Assembly (NCBI GenBank): GCA_963920575.1
Contig: OY986965.1
Span: 10,368,290 to 10,432,289, forward strand
DNA: 64,000 nt
Source of the DNA: Narthecium ossifragum
Lineage: Eukaryota > Streptophyta > Magnoliopsida > Dioscoreales > Nartheciaceae
Direction: 5' to 3'
Shown piece after piece: positions 57,142-64,000 of this stretch. Below the pieces are notes generated by a model. The model saw nothing but the letters and a program-made list of their open reading frames with translations. It did no database searches and had not been told where the DNA came from. The first letter of the stretch is position 1; each line of letters starts with the position of its first letter. The position numbers were made by a program, and so were the translations under genes.

Positions 57142-57604
57142 TGTAACACCCCGGCCCTCTACTGGGCCCCGGCCCGCGGGCTCCCGGTCCAACCAGGATC
57201 CACCCGACACAATATTGTCCGCTTTTGGCTCACCGCAAAAATCTGGGAAAACTTCCCAGTAGGTCACCCATCGTGTGACTACTCCAGGTCGAGCACGCTT
57301 AACCATGGAGTTTTCTGATGGATCACTGCCAGCACGACTTTAAAACGCGTTGTGTCAATTAAGGGCTTACTATATACTTATATCGAATCCGAACCATACC
57401 CAGGCGTTGTGGGATTGCTTACCCGGCTACCCGACTCAGCCCCGTCCTCCAGGCGCATGCATCTTGTCCCACGGCAGACCCAGCGGGCCTCACAATCCAC
57501 CCCCTTTAGAGGCCCAGCGTCCTCGCTGGCACAATTTCCGGCTGGGAACCGGCTCTGATACCATACTGTAACACCCCGGCACTCCACTGGGCTCCGGCCA
57601 GCGG
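57142..57604 (-). mobile_element. Cassandra-type TRIM with 5S rRNA-derived LTR, 5' LTR truncated
   Basis: The complete 3' LTR (57142-57494) is followed on the plus strand by a polypurine tract complement (ATCCACCCCCTTTA, 57495-57508), a short interior, a Met-tRNA primer site (TGGTATCAGAGCCGG on the minus strand, 57549-57563), and the last 38 bp of the 5' LTR (57567-57604). That stub starts TGTAACACCCCGGC, the same as the 3' LTR. The rest of the 5' LTR was cut off by the family B LTR starting at 57605. Carrying 5S rRNA sequence in the LTR is the defining trait of Cassandra. Confidence 0.9.
57247..57345 (-). other. 5S rRNA-derived segment in the Cassandra LTR
   Basis: On the minus strand the order is GATCCATCAGAAAACTCCAT, GGTTAAGCGTGCTCGACC (box A region), GGAGTAGTCACACGATGGG, then GTGACCTACTGGGAAGTTTT (box C region). 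This follows plant 5S rRNA from about base 30 to 105 with several substitutions. It could serve as an RNA polymerase III promoter. It is not a 5S gene: both gene ends are absent and it lies inside the LTR. Confidence 0.9.
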
Positions 57605-60168
57605 TGTCACACCCCGACCCAGAAAACCCATCCGAGCCGAGGCGTGAGGGGAAACCTACACTATTCATCTCTATGTGGCGCGATACAAGCGGAATTATAG
57701 AAAAACTTAAACAATTTATATTCCAGAGGTGAAACAAAGATTCGATCCATATAACATCAGTTGTACTATTCAATAATTTATACAAATCTTCCAATGAAAT
57801 AATATTATACAATAATCTCAGAGTTCCTCGAATATACATAATTTACAAAAATCTACCAAAAGTACAACAGTCGATCCTCCAGCAACCTCAAGCACCTCTG
57901 GATGTAGTCGCGCCACCAAAGCTGATCTCGCCGGCTCTACTGAAGAAGAATTGGCGCCTGCACCTGCAAACACAGCCCGGGTAGGAGTGAGTGATAAGCT
58001 CAGTAGGGTTCTACTCTACGGCACACTGAAGGGAGGAAAACAACAACAGTGTTGTCTCCCCGCACAAGTCTAAGGAATGCCACGGGGTTCCACAACCCCT
58101 GCCGACTACCCCAAGGCTCCTACTCTTCTCAACCGACCACGCTGGGACACAATCTCCAAACACGCTGGGAGGAAACAGAGAATCAGAACCAGTAGGATCA
58201 CCCATACCCAGCAGGAAGCCACTGCCTGTGGACCATGTCAAGGGCACCGGCAACCATCCTTAGCACTTGGCCTTGGGAGACCAACACGACCTCTAAACCT
58301 CAAACATTAATCAGAGTCAACTAGCGTCAATCCTCAACATCATCCGAGATCTGATTCAACAATCACCCTAATCCTGACTACCCAGTCGCGGTCCTAATGG
58401 CTAGATCCGAGCTACCCGAGAGTCTCGGATCGGCGATCAACCCATCGCCCGCCTAACCTCAGATGCTTCTAATGCAATCAAGATGCATGCAATGCTCAGG
58501 CACAGATAACGAGATATAAACATGCAACAAGATGTCATTAATCATACAGGGCTAAGCATAGCTGACAGCTAGCCAAAGGGGTAAGCATAGCAAGGGCCTC
58601 AAAATGCATATAATCTACGCTAACCAACCAAACATCTGAGCAAAGCATTAAACACAGATATACAATAGTCTTCAGTGCCCTCTTGCACCTGACAGACTAA
58701 GGTTCTACAGTTACCCCGTAGGTAACTGGCCACATTTATACAATAGCCCTCGGCACTCGCCAGCAAGAGGCTAAGGTTCCACAATTCCTCATTAGCTAGC
58801 ACTCATGGCCAACTAATGGTTAAGCAAACCAAAATAGCATTTAACTATTTATCAAACACGTATTAAGTGCGATCAAACCATAGATTCGTTAGAAAAGGGA
58901 AGATACTCGATTCGATCCTTAAACTCGATAGAAATCCTTTGAAAACCTCATCGAATCCATGTACATGCTTCCTAGCATGTTTAGATACTAACCCTAAATC
59001 AAATCCATTCAAGAAAAGTCAGAAAACCACATTCAAGGGCCCACGGACGATGTCACGGTCGATCCACCGATCGACCGTGAGGCAACGGACGATGTCACGG
59101 TCGATCGGTGGATCGACCGTGAGGCCAAAACGAGGAAACCACATGGGCGACGGTCGATCGGCCCATCGACCGTCGGGAGCCCAAAATGAGACAGAGCCTC
59201 ACGGACGATGCGACGGTCGATCCGACGGTCGACCGTGAGGCAGGATGAAAACAAAGGTACAGCCACGGTCGATCGATCCATCGACCGTGGGAAGCCAAAA
59301 TCCCGACAGAGCCCGACGGTCGATGCGACGGTCGATCCGACGGTCGACCGTCAGGCCCAAAAAGAGCAAACCAGTACTTGACGGTCGATGCACCGATCGA
59401 CCGTCGAGCCTCAGGCACAGTTCATCAGAACAGTGTCGGAAATCCATTTTCTTAAATTTTAAGGATCAAAACTAGTTAGAAATCATTGAAACTTTGCAGG
59501 CATGTATAATTAACGATGGGGAAACCAATGGTGCAAAGAAATCACACTTTTGACGGATAAATCTCCTATCTAGGTCAAAATGGTAAAAACCGACGAAACG
59601 GCGATGATACGGAAAACCAGCCGTTAGAATACGGAAATCGCGAGGTAGGAATACTTCAAAGCATCCACACTACATGCACAAAGAGCTACATAGCATTCTA
59701 ACAAGTATTCCTACAGCGAAAGAGCAATAATCCTATCCTAGGAGAACCTGTCCGCAAGATCGGGGTAGAAACACCTACTTGAAGAGATAGGGCAGCTCCT
59801 CCACGCATCCCCCACGTCCGATCGCCAAGATCCGCTCCGCGAAGCCACGCCTCCGAATGCCCTAGCACAGCCGGCCGCAGGAGAGAGAGGAGAAAGAACG
59901 CAGGAGAAGAAAAGAAAGAGAGAAAGGGAATGAGAAAGGTTTAAATAGAAACCTGGGATCCATCACAGCCGTCCGATTCGATCTCTCCCGATCGAGCTCC
60001 GATCCTCCGATCGGACGCACCCTAAAGGTTCTAATCAAACACATACATCAATCAAAGGTCATGTGTGAAACGCGGGTGTGAAATTGACCACCAGGGAGCA
60101 TATTTACCAAAATGCCACTGGGGTCAAAAACAGCGATGCGATCAACCGATCGCATCCCAGGGCCAAAC
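57605..60168 (-). mobile_element. family B LTR, end missing
   Basis: TGTCACACCCCGACCCAG start; it matches the LTR at 42095-48851. It ends abruptly about 60 bp short of the expected GGGTCCTCACA end, in GATCGCATCCCAGGGCC, and runs into a stub of an Athila-like LTR. A TATA-like TTTAAATAG (59940-59948) is on the element strand as CTATTTAAA. Confidence 0.85.
59040..59410. repeat. array of GGTCGATC..GATCGACC palindromes
   Basis: About six diverged units of roughly 60 bp, each holding CGGTCGATC and GATCGACCG as a hairpin with a short loop, for example at 59098-59120, 59151-59171 and 59319-59353. They lie inside the family B LTR upstream of its TATA-like box on the plus strand map. Confidence 0.85.
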
Positions 60169-60214
60169 AAAAGTAATTTAAGGGGTTTAATTATGAATAT
60201 TTAGTGACTCATCA
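60169..60214 (-). mobile_element. 46-bp stub of an Athila-like LTR
   Basis: AAAGTAATTTAAGGGGTTTA to TTTAGTGACTCATCA equals the start of the LTRs at 35429 and 39347 (reverse complement). The remaining LTR is gone. Confidence 0.8.
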
Positions 60215-62411
60215 GTTTCACACGTGGTAGTGCACCCACAGCCTCATGAATGATGAATGTGCTTGTTAGAACCCTAAGCGAGCCTGGAATTTGGAGATCC
60301 GAGTTCAAGTGTGAAAGCTTGTTTTTAGGGCAACTTTCAACTTAGAGCAATTGATCCCTCCTTGGAGTGATCGATCGGTCTAGAGACTGAGTAACTTTTA
60401 GCCCCGAGCGGTCGATCGCTTCTTGGAATGAGCAATCGGACTTGGGAGTGAGAGTATAAGTAGATGGCAATTGAGATCTTTTCCTCTCTTCCCATTTCTT
60501 TAGGGTTTTAGATGGAGGGATTTTGGGAGCTCATGGGAGGGGATTCGAGTGGCTTGGAGGAGGTTAAAGCTTGAGGAAACACCAATCTAGGCCTAGATTG
60601 GATTAGTGAAGTTTGGGAGAGGATTAGAGTGATTAAGGTAGGGTTTCTATCCCTAAACCTAAGTTTAGGCTATATTAGGATGGTTTTAACTTGTTTTGTG
60701 GTTTTCTCTTCGTTGGTGTGCTTCTCTAGGCCTAATTTTCCTATCTTCCAAGTTTCATCGAGTTTTGTCGTCATTTGACTGGGTTTTGGGGATTTTCCCC
60801 TCAAATTCCCGAAACTGCTTGGAACAATTGATCGCTCCCAGTTGTGATCAATCGCTCCCCTTGTAGAGTGGATGTATGTTGGTCGAATTTGATGTTTCTT
60901 CAATTCCTTTCTGATCTGAACCAATGCTATGTCCTTCCTAATCTTGTTTAATACCAGTGTGCTTAATTGTAGACGGTTTTGATGATTTTTGTTGGGCTTT
61001 ATGGCGAGTTTACATATTGGCTAAGTTTCATGTAAGTTACAGTTTTTTTGTCGATTGAGGCATGCTATATATAAGTATATACTTTATCTATTATGCCCTA
61101 TTGGTCGAGCCTTATGTAGGCTTGTGGGTGAATTGGAGGAGTCATGCCCCCCGAAAATGTTTAGTATAAATGGCCAACTGTGCCATAGTTAAATGTGATT
61201 GAATATTTAGTTAGAGGTGGAAGGTGTGCCATTTTGAATGTCTAATTGAATGAATAGTTTGGATGTTTAGCCTTGTAGAGGTATGTATGGTTATTGGCAT
61301 GTATAATTTCCCTAGTTGTGGAATGCATTGCTTTTAACATGTATGGTTTGGATATCTTGTATTGTTGATATGCCTTAACATGTTGGAATGCTAGAGAGCC
61401 TTTGGAGGGGGTGGATGGTTGTTATACCATATTTATATCCATGTGGAATTACTTGAAAGTACACTCATGAGGAGCAGATGGTTATATGTGAGTTTGGCTT
61501 TGTGTAGCTGGGTTGCTTGTGAACCCTTGATGGGTTGGTAATATTAGTTGTGTTATACTCTATACCTTATTAGCCTCTTTTATACTTTATATAATGTTTA
61601 GTCCTTTACTATACTGTATATTATTAGATTTAGCCCTAAGACATGGGCTTCGTTAGTTGAGGCTTAGGGCGTGATTGTTGTCTTTAGATCATGTTTGCTA
61701 TCAATTGAGCTTGTTGTATAATCGACCTTTGATCTTATTATACATGGAGGTGTAGAGGTTGTATCGTGGGTCCCCCGGGCTCGGCGTCTGTTACATGGGA
61801 GTTACGCTTCACCCTAGGTCCTACTCCCTTTTCTTATTACCCCGTACATTGTGGTCGACGATGAAGCCGGCGACGGTGCAGCGGCAGTGGTGATGTACTC
61901 GCACTGGGTCCGTGGTCATCGGGTTCATCATCTTGTTTCGTGGGGCCCGATACTGTTGTTGTTACCTTTCCTTTGCGTGTGACGTTAGAGTAGAACCCTA
62001 CTGGGCATTGTCGCTCACTCTACCGGGGCTGCATTGACAATGCAAGTACTGATGCAATTCTATCTTCAATTGGTCTTCTACACGGTGGCGCGACATTCTC
62101 GGGAAGATCGGGGACTTTGGAGTTTCATGGAGTTTATCCAACAGCTTTACTTACAATTTGAAATCATGATGTATAAATTGTTCTATTCAAGGAAGAATTT
62201 GTATAAAGTCTCATTTGTTATATTTGGGAAAGTTTTACTATTCATTAATGTAATTTTGAGGAATGTAATACTTAATTACCTTTATGCCCTTTTCTTTAAA
62301 TTGTTCAAATTAGTGGCGGTTTTGGATATGTAAACCTTGCGTCATAGGTTGATTCGTATTAGGTTGGCTCATGTCTCAATCCGAATGGATTTTTTGGGTT
62401 GGGATGTGAAA
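60215..62411 (+). repeat. element F 3' LTR, main piece
   Basis: It resumes with GTTTCACACGTGGTAG, matching the E LTR segment TTTCACACCCGCGTGGTG, and runs to TTTGGGTTGGGATGTGAAA, a mutated GGGTCGGGGTGTGACA end. GATCGATCGG palindromes lie at about 60368-60378. The interior resembles family C LTRs more than E. Confidence 0.7.
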
Positions 62412-62607
62412 GAACCTTCCTTTCTTAGCTTTAGTGGGTGACATAGAACTTCTATTATGATCATTTTATAACTCTAGTGAGTTATTTCAGCTTTCAAATT
62501 GAATTGGTTTATCTTTCCTTTGTTTCTTTGATGAGAACCTCACTGAGCAAGGGACTCCAACCCTAAAATAAAAAGAAATGAAAATCCTAGGGTTCCAACA
62601 TTTGAAA
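62412..62607. other. short unassigned spacer
   Basis: AT-rich, no coding signal. It lies between the end of the F LTR and the next family C LTR; the left flank of that LTR ends TGAAA. Confidence 0.4.
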
Positions 62608-64000
62608 TGTCGCGCCCCGACCCGCGTAGGCCCAACCGGGCCGGGCGACGCGAACCGGAACCTAACCTACTACGGAAATTTTGGCGAGGTTTCCCTCTAA
62701 TCGTAGTGGTCTCCCTAGCAATTCATAATCATCTTGTATTATACAATCATTCACAAACCTCAAAGACTGAACTGGATATAATACAAATCCTCAAAACATG
62801 GAAATTATACATTTAACACTCCCGTAGGAGACTATCTATAACAAAAGGGTAAAACTGAGATTGCCGCTCCTCAAGCACCGCCAGACGCCGCCACGTCACC
62901 AAACACCTGCCCGGTAGGGGCAACCGAAGAAGAGCTAGCGCCAGCACCTGCAAAACGCAGCCCGGGTAGGAGTGAGCACTTAGCTCAGCAGGGACACTAC
63001 ACTACCACACTCACAAGGGAGGGAACACAACAGTGTCGCCCTCAACCAAAGGCTGGGTGTACGCAGGGGTCCCATAACCCCACCGCGTGTCCCTGAAAGG
63101 AGGCCTCAGACATGGTCCCCCAGTCGAACTAGTCACATGCTGGGTCGCCCTCAGCAAGGCAGGAAGACGGCACTGCCATCTCACTAGCAGAAAAACCAAC
63201 ACTGCTAGGCGGGCAACCAACACCGCTGAGTAGGCACCACCTCTACTAAAGAGACAGTTAACCGGACACCGGCTACACCTCAACACTCGGCTCGAGGCCG
63301 ACACGACCTCTAAACATCAAACCACATGTATTCATGTCATCTAACCCTATCATCAAAAATCGACTGAATACTACAAAATCGAGTCTTGGACCAAGCTACC
63401 CGCAACGGTCCTAGAGCTAGATCCGGACTACCCGAAAGCCCCGGATCGGCAATCAACCCATCGCCAACGTCCTACACAGATGCAACTAATGCACAAAGCA
63501 ATGCATGTTATGAGTACACGCAGGAATATACAGATAAACATGCAACAGTATGTTATTGTATATCAAACAAGGTCTAGGCACGACACCCTCCCGACCCGAG
63601 GTGGTGAACAGGTAAATAAGGTCTAGGAGCTGCTGCAGTGGTACCACCACCAACTGTTAGCAGTCCACCACAACATCTGCATCGGGAAGCAGCCCTGCAA
63701 ACAACAGCTCATAGATATCACAGATAAAGCCCTCGGCGCACGCCGACATGCAAGGCTAAGGAAAGCTGTAGGGCTACCCGTTCGTTTATTCTAAACATCC
63801 CGGGAGTCATCACTCCCCCGGTTCACCACTGCCCCTAGTATGGATCTACCATGCTTAAACATATGTACCAGGTATAAGACAGTAGAGAAACTATACATGC
63901 AAAGCCCCGCGGGCAAAACCAAGAGGAAATTCTCTCTGCCATAGTCGGATCGATCCTTCCCCCAAGGGAAGATCGATCCTTCTCGTGACAGAGAACAAAC
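62608..64000 (-). mobile_element. family C LTR, cut by the window end
   Basis: Starts TGTCGCGCCCCGACCCGCG on the plus strand and follows the copies at 55628 and 45275. GATCGATCC palindromes appear at 63945-63977. It could be a solo LTR or the 3' LTR of a minus-strand element; the window does not show which. Confidence 0.85.

Larger units (their letters stand above)
54491..62411 (+). mobile_element. element F: 3' end of a Ty3/gypsy element with interrupted 3' LTR
   Basis: Integrase C-terminal sequence on the plus strand (54497-54639 and 55106-55300) leads into a 3' LTR (55532-55627 and 60215-62411). Everything upstream is missing: F meets element A tail-to-tail in opposite orientation at about 54490. 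The conserved AATTTCGAGAAAGAAATTCC segment precedes the LTR at 55493-55512. Confidence 0.78.

Noticed and set aside
57247..57345. A functional 5S rRNA gene
   Set aside because: Both gene ends are missing, substitutions are present and it is embedded in an LTR with primer site and polypurine tract, so it is Cassandra.
59040..59410. CRISPR-like repeat array
   Set aside because: Units are imperfect, without conserved spacers, in plant retrotransposon DNA with no cas genes.
59033..59475. Several frames with repeated RSIHRSTV or DRRIDRR peptides
   Set aside because: Caused by the GGTCGATC palindrome array in the family B LTR.

Overview
The window looks like heterochromatic, transposon-packed DNA of a flowering plant. 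The evidence is plant Ty3/gypsy and Ty1/copia polyproteins, a plant L1-type LINE with an RNase H tail, a Cassandra-type miniature element carrying 5S rRNA sequence, and one small GC-rich plant-like gene. The GC-rich gene may hint at a monocot, but this is weak. No prokaryotic features were seen. All calls come from reading the sequence by eye, without database searches.

Layout. Positions 1-3400 are the only gene-like part: a small membrane-anchored protein gene on the minus strand (442-801), a 430-bp cluster of nested palindromes upstream of it (1195-1625), and a truncated LINE with target-site duplications (2353-2910). A solo LTR follows (3409-4914), then a fragment of a DEAD-box helicase 38/LOS4-like gene (about 5550-5778), then a Ty1/copia element (6444-12067, minus) with both LTRs, TSDs and a lightly damaged gag-pol.

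From about 12240 to 54490 the DNA is one decayed minus-strand Ty3/gypsy element (A) split by a series of insertions. Nearly all insertions can be delimited by 5-bp target-site duplications, and A's pol frame becomes continuous again at four of the breakpoints. Element E (13596-41268, plus) sits in A. Solo LTR G (18748-34255) sits in E. Gypsy element D (18908-32699, minus) sits in G. D in turn holds a chromovirus-type solo LTR (19866-22229) and a non-autonomous Athila/Tat-like element with a gag-like ORF but no pol (24338-30816). This is five levels deep. Further solo LTRs interrupt the 3' LTR of E and the pol gene of A.

At about 54490 A abuts, in opposite orientation, the 3' end of another gypsy element (F, plus; 54491-62411). 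F's LTR holds a chromovirus-type LTR interrupted by a Cassandra TRIM. The Cassandra is cut by a second LTR, which ends in a chimeric junction with an Athila-like LTR stub. The window ends inside one more chromovirus-type LTR (62608-64000).

How the parts relate: most coding sequence is retrotransposon gag or pol in decay. Solo LTRs outnumber elements that keep both LTRs about three to one, so LTR-LTR recombination has been active. The most interesting points are the palindrome cluster near the only gene, the Cassandra LTR whose two ends match those of the neighbouring chromovirus LTRs, the His/Asp repeat protein of the non-autonomous element, and the recurring GATCGATC palindromes in otherwise unrelated LTR families.
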